From the NCBI GenBank assembly GCA_023387335.1, contig JAEWIF010000003.1:62001-126000 (forward strand): a stretch of 64,000 nt of DNA. The letters run 5' to 3'. The number at the start of each line of letters is the position of its first letter. Position 1 is the stretch's first letter. The stretch comes from Pseudomonadota bacterium. GTDB taxonomy: Bacteria; Pseudomonadota; Gammaproteobacteria; Burkholderiales; Burkholderiaceae_C. The notes below the pieces were generated by a model that searched no databases, was not told where the DNA came from, and was given only the letters and a program-made list of their open reading frames with translations. Shown here piece by piece: positions 1 through 12,030 of this stretch. The translations under genes and the position numbers were made by a program.

Positions 1-647
1 CCGTGCAGCCGCATGTAGACGAAGTCGGCCGTGACGTCCTCGTAAAGCGGCCAGGGATTGGGCGTGTCGGCCACCACCCAGGCGATGCCATGGCGGCGGA
101 GCAGGGCGATGAAGTCCGGATCCACGAAGGAGTCGTGCCTCACCTCCACGCAGTGGCGCAGGCGCTGCCGGTGCACGGGCTCCAGCAGCTCACGGCCCTT
201 CAGGCGGTGGTCGCGCTGCAGGGCGACTTTCGCGGCGGCGGCCGTGGTCTTCGGCAGGGAAGCGAAGAAGGCCTCGAACAGCTCCGGGTTGAACCGCATC
301 TGCGGCGGGAACTGCCAGAGGAGGGGCCCCAGCTTGTCGCCCAGCGCGAACAGCCCCGAGGCGAAGAAGTTGCCCATCGCCGCCTCGACGTTGCGCAGCT
401 TGAGCATGTGGGTGATGAAGCGTCCGCCCTTGACCGCGAAGACGAAGCCCGGCGGCGTCTCGTCCGCCCACATCGCATAGCTGGAAGGCCGCTGCAGCGA
501 ATAGAACGAGCCATTGAGCTCGATGCTGTTGAAGTGGCAGGCCGCGTGCCGCAGTTCGCGGCTCTGGGCCAGGCCGCGCGGATAGAAGTTGCCGCGCCAG
601 GGCTCGTACCGCCAGCCCGAGACCCCGATGAAGACCTTGCCCGCCAT
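1..647 (-). CDS. DUF72 (YecE-like) protein, C-terminus off window
   Basis: The reading frame starts at an ATG at 647 on the minus strand and stays open to base 1, giving about 215 residues with the end missing. The translation has the DUF72/YecE family signs: an N-terminal GVSGWRYEPWRGNFYP, then HFNSIELNGSFY, a VKGGRFITH segment and LLWQFPP. These are TIM-barrel-like features of a family whose biochemical role is not established. It is divergent from smc, with about 177 bp between the two starts. Family assignment is from recognition of these motifs; no function beyond the family is claimed. Confidence 0.88.
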   Translation of the reverse strand, partial: MAGKVFIGVSGWRYEPWRGNFYPRGLAQSRELRHAACHFNSIELNGSFYSLQRPSSYAMWADETPPGFVFAVKGGRFITHMLKLRNVEAAMGNFFASGLFALGDKLGPLLWQFPPQMRFNPELFEAFFASLPKTTAAAAKVALQRDHRLKGRELLEPVHRQRLRHCVEVRHDSFVDPDFIALLRRHGIAWVVADTPNPWPLYEDVTADFVYMRLH

Positions 648-751
648 GCGCCCGGTCTTAGCAAAACGGCCGGGCTGTGCTTGTCGGCGCTTACCGTCTG
701 TTGCAGGCGGAGCGGCGCTTCCCAGGGTGTCGGCCGCCGCGGCTCAACGGG

Positions 752-757
752 TATCAT
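752..757 (+). promoter_or_regulatory. Candidate -10 for smc
   Basis: The hexamer TATCAT at 752-757 lies about 68 nt before the GTG start of smc in the DUF72-smc divergent gap. A convincing -35 is not visible, so this is a suggestion only. Confidence 0.3.
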
Positions 758-824
758 GCGACCCACTTTTCGAGGGCCGTCCGCGGGCGGCCCGCCGCCG
801 AGAATCCTCCACCGGGCTTGCGCC

Positions 825-4336
<3,512 letters not shown>

Positions 4337-4340
<4 letters not shown>

Positions 4341-5362
4341 GCGGCTTCACCCTCGGCCTCGCCATCCTGGGCGGCCTGGTGCTGGCCCTGCTGGTGGCCT
4401 GGAACGCCTGGACCACGCGCAAGCTGGCGCCGCGCCAGGCGCAGCAGCCGGTCGAACGTTCGGAACCCGTCGTCGCGGCCGAGCCCGTGGAGCCGGTGTT
4501 CGACTCCGAACCCCCGCCGCCGTTGCCGGTGCCCGAGCGCAAGCCGGGCCTGGATGCGCTGATCGACGTGCTGGCCCCCATCGTGGTCGAGGCCGCGGTC
4601 TCGGGCGAAGCGGCCATCGCGGCCTTGCCGGCCACGCGCCGCGCGGGCAGCAAGCCGTTCGCCGTCGAGGGCCTGAACGTCGCCAGCGGCCACTGGGAAA
4701 CGCCGAACGCCGGGCAGCGCTACACCGCCTTCCAGGCCGGCGTGCAGATGGCCAACCGGATGGGCGCGCTCAACGAGATCGAGTTCTCCGAGTTCGTCGT
4801 CAAGACCCAGGCCTTCGCCGACGCGGTGAACGGCGCGCCGGAGTTTCCCGAGATGCTCCACGAGGTGGCGCGCGCCCGCGAGCTCGACCAGTTCGCCGGC
4901 CAGCACGACGCCCAGCTGAGCTTCACGCTGCGCGCGCGCAATGCCGCCTGGAGCCCGGGCTACGTGCACCAGAACGCCTCGCGCTTCGGCTTCGTGGTCG
5001 GCGCCATCCCGGGCCGGCTCGTGCTGCCGGCCAGCCAGCCCGGCCATCCGCCGCTGCTGGTGCTGTCGTTCGACACGCAGGCCGCCTTGTCGGAAGACCC
5101 GTCGCAGTCGGCCATCCGGGACGTCACGCTGAGCCTGGACGTGCCGCAGGTGCATCGCCAGGAGCAGCCGTTCGCCCGCATGTGCGAGGCGGCCATCGGC
5201 CTGGCCAGGGCGATGGAGGGCGCGATCACCGACGACAACGGCCAGCCGATCCAGGCCGAGGGCATGGACGTGATCGCCGCCGACCTGGAGCAGCTGTACG
5301 ACACGCTCGAGGCGCGCGACCTCGCCGCCGGTTCGCCGCAGGCGCGGCGGCTTTTCAGTTAA
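4337..5362 (+). CDS. zipA: ZipA-like cell division protein
   Basis: This 341-residue protein starts with a single membrane helix (about residues 4-22, FTLGLAILGGLVLALLVAW). A basic stretch, a Pro/Glu-rich linker and then a C-terminal globular domain (about 120-330) follow. This is the layout of ZipA, which anchors FtsZ filaments to the inner membrane at the division site. The C-terminal part contains the segments HWETPNAGQRYTAFQAGVQ and LSFDTQAAL; I assign ZipA by architecture and by the smc-zipA-ligA gene order rather than by strong motif identity, because ZipA is poorly conserved. The ATG overlaps the smc stop, and the ligA start is 12 nt beyond the stop, so translation is probably coupled. 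Confidence 0.82.
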
Positions 5363-5374
5363 CTTTCCTTCGCC

Positions 5375-7459
5375 ATGGCCGCCTCCCCGAAGGTGCAGGA
5401 GCGCGTCGACGCGCTGCGCGAACTGCTGCACCACCACGCCCACCAGTACTACGTGCTCGACGCGCCGGAGATCCCGGACGCGGAATACGACAGGCTGTTC
5501 CAGGAGCTGCAGTCGCTGGAGGAAGCCCACCCCGAACTGCGCTCGCCCGATTCGCCCACGCACCGCGTCGGCGGGGCGGTGCTGGAGGGCTTCGCCAAGG
5601 TGCGGCACAAGGTGCCGATGCTGTCGATCCGCACCGAGACCGACATCGAGGCGAGCGGCGCCCGCAATTTCGACGGCCGCGTGCGGCGTGAGCTGGGCCT
5701 CGCGGAGAGCGAGCCGCCGGTCGAGTACGTGGCCGAGCTCAAGTTCGACGGCCTGGCGATCAGCCTGCGCTACGAGGACGGCGTGCTGGTGCAGGCCGCC
5801 ACGCGCGGCGACGGCGAGATCGGCGAGGACGTCACGCAGAACATCCGCACCATCGGCCAGATCCCGCTGCGGCTGTCCGCGCGCGGCAAGGGCGTTCCGC
5901 CGCTGCCGCCGGTGCTGGAAGTGCGTGGTGAGGTCTACATGCGCCGCGACGACTTCGAAAGGCTGAACGAGCAGCAGCGCGAGAAGATCGCGCGCGGCGC
6001 GAAGAACGAGAAGACGTTCGTCAACCCGCGCAACGCCGCCGCCGGCGCCGTGCGCCAGCTGGACCCGGCCATCGCCCGCCAGCGGCCCCTGAGCTTCTAT
6101 GCCTACGGCTGGGGCGAGATCCAGGGCGGTCCCGAGTTCGCAACCCAGTACGAGCTGCTGCAAGCGCTGCGCGGCTGGGGCCTCCCGGTGTCGAACCAGA
6201 CGAAAGTGGCGCACGGCGCCGACGAGCTGGTCGCCTACCACCAGGACATCGGCGGCAAGCGCGACCAGCTGCCGTTCGACATCGATGGCGTGGTCTACAA
6301 GGTCAACAGCCTGGCGCTGCAGAAGCGCCTGGGCTTCGTCACCCGCGAGCCGCGCTGGGCCGTGGCGCACAAGTACCCGGCGCAGGAGCAGCTGACGACG
6401 GTGGAGGCCATCGACGTGTACGTCGGGCGCACCGGCAAGCTGACGCCCGTCGCGCGCCTGGCGCCGGTGTTCGTCGGCGGCGTCACGGTGACGAATGCGA
6501 CGCTGCACAACGAGGACGAGGCGCGCCGCAAGGACGTGCGCATCGGCGACACGGTCATCGTGCGGCGCGCGGGCGACGTGATCCCGGAAGTGGTCGCCGT
6601 CGTTCCCGACAAGCGCGCCGCCGGCGCCCAGCCTTTCACGATGCCGCACCGTTGCCCCGTGTGCGGCAGCGACGCGGTGCGCGAGGAAGGCGAAGCCGAC
6701 TACCGCTGCACCGGCGGCCTGTTCTGCGGCGCGCAGCGCAAGCAGGCCGTGCTGCACTTCGCCCAGCGCCGCGCGATGGACATCGAAGGCCTGGGCGAGA
6801 AGCTGGTCGACCAGGTGGTCGAAGCGGGCGTGGTCAAGACGCTGCCCGACCTCTACAAGCTGGGCCTGGCGAACCTCGTCGCGCTGGAGCGCATGGGCGA
6901 GAAGTCCGCGCAGAACCTGCTGGCCGGCCTGGAGCAGTCCAAGAACACCACGCTGCCGCGCTTCCTGTTCTCGCTGGGCATCCGCCACGTGGGCGAAGCC
7001 ACGGCGCGCGACCTGGCGCGCCACTTCGGCAACGTCGACGCCATCATGGAGGCCAGCGCCGAGCGGCTGCTGGAGGTTCCCGACGTCGGACCCATCGTCG
7101 CCGAGAGCATCCACACCTTCTTCGCCCAGCCGCACAACCGCGAGGTGGTCGAGCAGCTGCGCGCCGCAGGGGTGCACTGGGAAGACAGCGAGCCCGCGGC
7201 CATCGCGCCCAAGCCGCTGGCCGGCCTGACGGTGGTGCTCACGGGCACGCTGCCGTCCATGGGCCGCGACGAGGCCAAGGACCTGCTGGAAGCCGCCGGC
7301 GCCAAGGTGGCCGGCTCGGTGAGCAAGAAGACCAGCTACGTGGTCGCGGGCGCCGAGGCCGGCAGCAAGCTGGACAAGGCGCAGCAGCTGGGCGTGCCGG
7401 TGCTGGACGAGGACGGGCTGCGCCGCCTGCTGGCCGGCGAGTTGGCCTCGCCGGCCTAG
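5375..7459 (+). CDS. ligA: NAD-dependent DNA ligase LigA
   Basis: This 694-residue enzyme seals nicks in duplex DNA during replication and repair, using NAD+ as AMP donor. The adenylation motif KFDG places the nucleophilic lysine at about residue 123. An N-terminal Ia-type region, an OB domain, a four-cysteine zinc finger (CPVC...C....C around residues 427-448), helix-hairpin-helix repeats (for example LGIRHVGEATARDLA) and a C-terminal BRCT domain (about 612-694) follow in the usual order and length. It lies downstream of smc and zipA. Its TAG stop is shared in the palindrome CTAG with the stop of the convergent DUF454 gene. Confidence 0.98.
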   Translation: MAASPKVQERVDALRELLHHHAHQYYVLDAPEIPDAEYDRLFQELQSLEEAHPELRSPDSPTHRVGGAVLEGFAKVRHKVPMLSIRTETDIEASGARNFDGRVRRELGLAESEPPVEYVAELKFDGLAISLRYEDGVLVQAATRGDGEIGEDVTQNIRTIGQIPLRLSARGKGVPPLPPVLEVRGEVYMRRDDFERLNEQQREKIARGAKNEKTFVNPRNAAAGAVRQLDPAIARQRPLSFYAYGWGEIQGGPEFATQYELLQALRGWGLPVSNQTKVAHGADELVAYHQDIGGKRDQLPFDIDGVVYKVNSLALQKRLGFVTREPRWAVAHKYPAQEQLTTVEAIDVYVGRTGKLTPVARLAPVFVGGVTVTNATLHNEDEARRKDVRIGDTVIVRRAGDVIPEVVAVVPDKRAAGAQPFTMPHRCPVCGSDAVREEGEADYRCTGGLFCGAQRKQAVLHFAQRRAMDIEGLGEKLVDQVVEAGVVKTLPDLYKLGLANLVALERMGEKSAQNLLAGLEQSKNTTLPRFLFSLGIRHVGEATARDLARHFGNVDAIMEASAERLLEVPDVGPIVAESIHTFFAQPHNREVVEQLRAAGVHWEDSEPAAIAPKPLAGLTVVLTGTLPSMGRDEAKDLLEAAGAKVAGSVSKKTSYVVAGAEAGSKLDKAQQLGVPVLDEDGLRRLLAGELASPA

Positions 7460-7887
7460 GGCTGCGGCGGTTCTTCCGCCGGCAGCGCCTCGGGCCGCTG
7501 CCACAGCCACGTCAGCACGGTGGCGAGCGCCGCGATCACGCACAGCACGTACCAGCGCGGGCCGAGGATGAACAGCATCGATCCGCAACTGCCCGCCATC
7601 GCCGCCGCGGCCAGCCACTTGGCCCGGCGCCGCACGACGCGGCCGCGGCGCCAGTCGGTCAGGGTCGGTCCGAAGTGCGGATGCGTCTCCAGCCAGTTCA
7701 GCAGCCGTGGCGAACCGCGCGCCGCGGCCCAGGCGGCCAGCAGGATGAACGGCACGGTCGGGACCAGCGGCAGCAGCAGCCCGATCACGCCGGCGACCAG
7801 GCTGATCACCGCGAGCACCAGGTAGGCCCAGCGCACCGGGGCCGGAGGCGCACGGCGAGTGGTCGAAGCGGGCGATGGCGCGGCCAT
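7456..7887 (-). CDS. DUF454 (YbaN-like) inner membrane protein
   Basis: This small membrane protein of 143 residues has a charged N-terminus, a helix pair at about residues 20-52 (with PLVPTVPFILLAAWAAARGS), the segment WLETHPHFGPTLTDWRRG and a C-terminal hydrophobic pair (about 90-128). The PLVPTVPF and HPHFGPTLTDWR segments are characteristic of DUF454/YbaN, a family without an agreed function. It is tail-to-tail with ligA, overlapping by 4 bp, and head-to-head with def with about 32 bp between starts. Confidence 0.9.
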   Translation of the reverse strand: MAAPSPASTTRRAPPAPVRWAYLVLAVISLVAGVIGLLLPLVPTVPFILLAAWAAARGSPRLLNWLETHPHFGPTLTDWRRGRVVRRRAKWLAAAAMAGSCGSMLFILGPRWYVLCVIAALATVLTWLWQRPEALPAEEPPQP

Positions 7888-7907
7888 GGCCCATTGTCGC
7901 GGGCCGG

Positions 7908-7913
7908 TATGCT
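7908..7913 (+). promoter_or_regulatory. Candidate -10 giving a leaderless def transcript
   Basis: TATGCT at 7908-7913 is followed by only 6 nt before the def ATG at 7920. There is no purine-rich ribosome binding site between. If this is the -10, transcription would begin at or within a base of the start codon. Confidence 0.4.
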
Positions 7914-7919
7914 CCCGCC

Positions 7920-8459
7920 ATGACCGTTCGAGAGATCCTGAAGATGGGCGACTCGCGCCTGCTGCGCGTGGCCCAGCCCGTCCGTGAATTCGATACGCCG
8001 CAGCTGCACCTGCTGGTGGCCGACATGTTCGACACCATGCGCGCCGTCAACGGCGCCGGCCTGGCCGCGCCGCAGATCGGCGTCGACCTGCAACTGGTGA
8101 TCTTCGGGACCGACGCGCCCAATCCGCGCTATCCCGAAGCGCCCATCGTGCCGCGCACCGTGCTCCTCAACCCGACGATCACGCCGATCGGCCAGGAGGA
8201 GGAAGAGGGCTGGGAAGGCTGCCTGTCCGTGCCCGGCCTGCGCGGCGTCGTGCCGCGCTGGAAGAGCATCCGCTACACCGGCTTCGATCCTTTCGGCGAC
8301 CCGATCGATCGCACGGTGGACGGCTTCCACGCCCGCGTGGTGCAGCACGAGTGCGACCACCTGATCGGCAAGCTGTATCCGATGCGGGTGCGCGACTTCA
8401 GCAAGTTCGGCTACACCGAGGTGCTGTTCCCCGAGATCGACGCGGCCGAGGACGACTAG
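7920..8459 (+). CDS. def: Peptide deformylase
   Basis: This 179-residue metalloenzyme removes the formyl group from the N-terminal Met of new proteins. All three family motifs are present: GLAAPQIG, EGCLS (metal-binding Cys at about residue 101) and HECDH (metal-binding His 143 and His 147, with the catalytic Glu between). The start at 7920 gives MTVREILKMGDSRLL, matching the family N-terminus. A longer reading from 7875 would overlap the divergent DUF454 gene and adds a non-family sequence. The TAG stop shares a CTAG with the stop of convergent glnD. The N-terminal methionine aminopeptidase gene, which acts on the same substrates, is about 3 kb away on the other strand. Confidence 0.97.
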   Translation: MTVREILKMGDSRLLRVAQPVREFDTPQLHLLVADMFDTMRAVNGAGLAAPQIGVDLQLVIFGTDAPNPRYPEAPIVPRTVLLNPTITPIGQEEEEGWEGCLSVPGLRGVVPRWKSIRYTGFDPFGDPIDRTVDGFHARVVQHECDHLIGKLYPMRVRDFSKFGYTEVLFPEIDAAEDD

Positions 8460-11080
8460 GCCGCCGCCAGCGCCTCCAGCAGTTCCGTCTCGATCTGGAT
8501 CTGCCGCCGGTTCTGCTGCAGTTCGGCGCCGTCGATCAGGAAGGTGTCCTCGACGCGCTCGCCCAGCGTGGTCACCTTGGCGAGCTGCAGGTTGATCTTG
8601 TGCCGCGCGAGCACGCGCGCGATCGAATAGAGCAGGCCGACACGGTCGCTGGCCGAGATGCTCAGCAGCCAGCGCTGGGCGCGCTCATCGGGCGAGAGCT
8701 GCACGCGCGGCGTCACCGGGAAGCTCTTGACGCGGCGCGACACGCGGCCGCGGCTGGGCGCGGGCAGCGGGCCGGCGCGTTCGATGGTCTGCTCCAGCTC
8801 CGACTCCACCATGCTGATCAGCTCGCGGTAGTGCTCCGGCAGCATCGAGGTGACGACCTGGAAGGTGTCCAGCGCGTAGCCGTTCCGGGCCGTGTGGATG
8901 CGTGCGTCCAGGATGGAGAAACCCGCCTGGTCGAAGTAGCCGCAGATGCGCGCGAACAGGTCGGGCTGGTCGGGCGTGTACACCAGCACCTGCAGGCCTT
9001 CGCCCACCGGCGACAGGCGCGCGCGCACCACCGCGCGGGCGGTGCCCACGTGCCGCGACAGGTGCCGCGTGTGCCAGGCGATCTCGCCGGCATCGTGGCG
9101 CATGAAGTAGCCCACGTCCAGCGTGTCCCACAGCTTCCTGTGGGCCTCGAAGGGCAGGGCGAACAGCTGCAGCTGCACCAGCGCCTCGCGCTTGCGTGCC
9201 TCGATCTCGGCGGCCTTGTCCGGTGCGTGCCCGCCCAGCGCGCGCAGGGTGGCGCGGTACAGGTCCTCCAGCAGCTTGCCCTTCCAGGCGTTCCACACCT
9301 TGGGGCTGGTGCCGCGGATGTCGGCCACCGTCAGCAGGTACAGGGCCGTGAGGTTCCGCTCGCTGCCCACGCGCCGCGCGAAGGCCTCGATGACGGCCGG
9401 ATCGCTCAGGTCTTCCTTCTGGGCGATGCGGCTCATGGTGAGGTGCTCGCGCACCAGGAACTCGATCAGCCGGCATTCGTCGGCCTCGATCAGGTGCTGC
9501 CGGCAGAAGTGCCGCACCTCCTGCGCGCCCAGCTCGGAGTGGTCGCCGCCGCGGCCCTTGGCGATGTCGTGGAACAGCGCCGCCACGTACAGGATCCAGG
9601 GCTTGTCCCAGCCGGCCGCCAGCTGCGAGCAGAACGGGTACTCGTGCGCGTGCTCGGCGATGAAGAAGCGCCGCACGTTGCGCAGCACCATCAGGATGTG
9701 CTGGTCCACGGTGTAGACGTGGAACAGGTCGTGCTGCATCTGGCCGACGATGCGGCGGAACACCCAGAGGTAGCGCCCGAGCACCGAGGTCTGGTTCATC
9801 AGCCGCAGCGCGTGCGTGATGCCCGCGGGCTGCAGCAGCATCGACTTGAACGTGGCGTGGTTGACCGGGTCGTTGCGGAACTTCGCGTCCATCACGCCGC
9901 GCGCGTTGTACAGGGCGCGCAGCGTGCGCGCCGAAAGGCCCTTGATGCCCACCGTGGTCTGGTAGAGCAGGAAGGTCTCCAGGATGGCGTGCGGGTTGCG
10001 TTCGTACAGGTCGTCGCTCGCCACCTCCAGCATGCCGCCCTTGTCGGCGAAGCGCGCGTTGATGGGCACGGGCTGCTGGCCGCTCGGGTTGATGCGCTCC
10101 TCGATGTTGAGCAGCAGGATCTGGTTGAGCTGCGACACCGCCTTGGCCGCCCAGTAGAAGCGCTTCATCAGCGCCTCGCTGGCCCGCTGGACGATGCGGC
10201 CTTCGGGACTGAGCTCGGTGCTGTAGCCGAAGGCCTCGGCCACGGCGGTCTGCAGGTCGAACACCAGCCGGTCCTCGCGCCGGCCCGAGATGGCGTGCAG
10301 CCGGGCCCGGATCAGGCTCAGCAGCGCCTCGTTGCGCTGGATCTGCTGGGCTTCCAGTGGCGTGGCCAGGCCGTTGGCGGCCAGCTCGTCCCAGCTGGAG
10401 CCGAAGCCCGCCGCCTTGGCCACCCACAGGATCACCTGCAGGTCGCGCAGGCCGCCAGGCGACTCCTTGCAGTTGGGCTCCAGCGAGTACGGCGTGTTCT
10501 CGAACTTGGTGTGCCGCTGGCGCATCTCCAGGGTCTTGGCGACGAAGAAGGCATGCGGGTCCAGCGTTTCCTGGAAGCCCTGGTGGAAGCGGGCGAACAG
10601 CGACTGATCGCCGCACAGGAGCCGCGCCTCGAGCAGCGAGGTCTGGATGGTGACGTCGGCCTGCGCCGCGGCCACGCATTCGCTGACGGTGCGCACGCTG
10701 GAGCCGATCTCGAGGCCGGTGTCCCAGCACCGGCCGATGAAGCCCTCCAGCCGCTGCTTGAGCGGGCCGTCGCCGTCGGCCTGCACGTGGTCGGGCAGCA
10801 GCACCAGCACGTCGACGTCGGAATGCGGAAACAGCTCGCCGCGGCCGTAGCCGCCCACGGCCACGAGCGCGATGTCGGAGGGAAAGCCGGCATCCGTCCA
10901 GAGCGCCTTGAGGGCGACGTCCACGTGGCGCGCCAGCCGGCGCAGCAGGGCGCCGACCGACCGGCTGGGCTTGCCCGGCTGCAGCAGGGCGGCGTTGATG
11001 GCGGCCTTCTGGGCCTTGAGCTGGTCGCGCAGCGCGGCCGTGGAAGGCGAGCCGGCGGGCTGGAGGACGGCCGAGGCCAT
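8456..11080 (-). CDS. glnD: Bifunctional PII uridylyltransferase/uridylyl-removing enzyme GlnD
   Basis: This 874-residue nitrogen sensor uridylylates and deuridylylates PII proteins in response to glutamine. Domains in order are a nucleotidyltransferase (GGYGRGELFPHSDVDVLVL at about residues 76-94, with metal-binding Asp 88 and Asp 90), a GlnD helical linker, an HD hydrolase domain (LFHDIAKGRGGDHSELG, His 504-Asp 505) and two C-terminal ACT domains (about 695-770 and 800-874) that sense glutamine. The start is the ATG at 11080; upstream sequence in the same frame belongs to the map region and is not GlnD-like. It lies 14 nt downstream of map on the same strand and is probably co-transcribed with it. 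Confidence 0.97.
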   Translation of the reverse strand: MASAVLQPAGSPSTAALRDQLKAQKAAINAALLQPGKPSRSVGALLRRLARHVDVALKALWTDAGFPSDIALVAVGGYGRGELFPHSDVDVLVLLPDHVQADGDGPLKQRLEGFIGRCWDTGLEIGSSVRTVSECVAAAQADVTIQTSLLEARLLCGDQSLFARFHQGFQETLDPHAFFVAKTLEMRQRHTKFENTPYSLEPNCKESPGGLRDLQVILWVAKAAGFGSSWDELAANGLATPLEAQQIQRNEALLSLIRARLHAISGRREDRLVFDLQTAVAEAFGYSTELSPEGRIVQRASEALMKRFYWAAKAVSQLNQILLLNIEERINPSGQQPVPINARFADKGGMLEVASDDLYERNPHAILETFLLYQTTVGIKGLSARTLRALYNARGVMDAKFRNDPVNHATFKSMLLQPAGITHALRLMNQTSVLGRYLWVFRRIVGQMQHDLFHVYTVDQHILMVLRNVRRFFIAEHAHEYPFCSQLAAGWDKPWILYVAALFHDIAKGRGGDHSELGAQEVRHFCRQHLIEADECRLIEFLVREHLTMSRIAQKEDLSDPAVIEAFARRVGSERNLTALYLLTVADIRGTSPKVWNAWKGKLLEDLYRATLRALGGHAPDKAAEIEARKREALVQLQLFALPFEAHRKLWDTLDVGYFMRHDAGEIAWHTRHLSRHVGTARAVVRARLSPVGEGLQVLVYTPDQPDLFARICGYFDQAGFSILDARIHTARNGYALDTFQVVTSMLPEHYRELISMVESELEQTIERAGPLPAPSRGRVSRRVKSFPVTPRVQLSPDERAQRWLLSISASDRVGLLYSIARVLARHKINLQLAKVTTLGERVEDTFLIDGAELQQNRRQIQIETELLEALAAA

Positions 11081-11094
11081 GGCCGGCGGGCCGT

Positions 11095-11904
11095 TCAGGC
11101 GGGGGCGTTGACGAAGGACGGCGGCGGCGGGCTGCCGGCGGAGAGCGTGAGCACCTCGTAGCCGGTGTCGGTGACCAGCACCGTGTGCTCCCACTGCGCG
11201 GACAGCGAATGGTCCTTGGTGACGATCGTCCAGCCGTCGTTGCCGAACTCCTTCACCTCCTTGCGGCCGGCGTTGATCATCGGCTCGATGGTGAAGGTCA
11301 TGCCGGCTTCCAGCTTCTCCAGCGTGCCGGGCTTGCCGTAGTGCAGCACCTGCGGCTCCTCGTGGAAGTTGCGGCCGATGCCGTGGCCGCAGAACTCGCG
11401 CACGACGGAAAAGCCGTTCTTCTCGGCGAACTGCTGGATGGCCCAGCCGATGTCGCCCAGGTGGATGCCGGGCCTGACCTTGACGATGCCGTGCCACATC
11501 GCGTCGTACGTCAGGCTGACCAGGCGCCTGGCCGCGATGGAGGCCTCGCCCACGATGAACATGCGGCTGGTGTCGCCGTACCAGCCGTCCTTGATGACGG
11601 TGACGTCGACGTTGACGATGTCGCCCTTCTTGAGCGGCTTGTCGTTCGGGATGCCGTGGCACACCACGTGGTTGACCGAGGTGCACAGCGAAGCCGGGTA
11701 GGGCGGGTAGCCCGGCGGCTGGTAGCCCAGCGTGGCGGAGGTGCTGCCCTGCTTCTTCATGTGCTCGGCCGCCAGGCGGTCGATCTCGCGCGTGGTGACG
11801 CCCGGCTTGATGTGGGGCGTGAGGAAATCCAGCACCTCGGCCGCCAGCCGGCCGGCAATGCGCATGCCCTGGACGCCTTGCGTGTCCTTGTACGTGATGC
11901 TCAT
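11095..11904 (-). CDS. map: Methionine aminopeptidase type I
   Basis: This 269-residue enzyme removes the initiator methionine after deformylation. The dimetal ligands are recognisable in VNVDVTV (Asp), YGDTSRMF (Asp), GHGIGRNFHEEP (His), TFTIEPMI (Glu) and WEHTVLVT (Glu). The ATG at 11904 gives MSITYKDTQGVQGMRIAGRL, the typical start; a TTG three codons earlier is possible but not needed. A GATAAT hexamer lies 8 nt before the ATG. The gene is divergent from purL and is followed by glnD. Confidence 0.97.
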   Translation of the reverse strand: MSITYKDTQGVQGMRIAGRLAAEVLDFLTPHIKPGVTTREIDRLAAEHMKKQGSTSATLGYQPPGYPPYPASLCTSVNHVVCHGIPNDKPLKKGDIVNVDVTVIKDGWYGDTSRMFIVGEASIAARRLVSLTYDAMWHGIVKVRPGIHLGDIGWAIQQFAEKNGFSVVREFCGHGIGRNFHEEPQVLHYGKPGTLEKLEAGMTFTIEPMINAGRKEVKEFGNDGWTIVTKDHSLSAQWEHTVLVTDTGYEVLTLSAGSPPPPSFVNAPA

Positions 11905-11912
11905 AGCCTTCA

Positions 11913-11918
11913 ATTATC
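11913..11918 (-). promoter_or_regulatory. Candidate -10 for map
   Basis: On the minus strand GATAAT (11918 to 11913) is followed by 8 nt and then the map ATG at 11904. The spacing would place the transcription start at or just before the start codon, although GAAGG in the same gap could also serve as a ribosome binding site in a longer transcript. Confidence 0.4.
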
Positions 11919-12030
11919 CCAGAGGGGGCCATGCGCCGCAGTGGTGCATGACCGCGCCCGGTAAAATGCAAGGCCTCACGGCGCGGCCCCAGTCAGCGGC
12001 GGCGCCTTCCTCTCCCACACAGGCTTCAAA

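Noticed and set aside
7875..7919. Longer start for peptide deformylase
   Set aside because: It adds non-family residues and overlaps the divergent DUF454 gene; the ATG at 7920 fits the family N-terminus.
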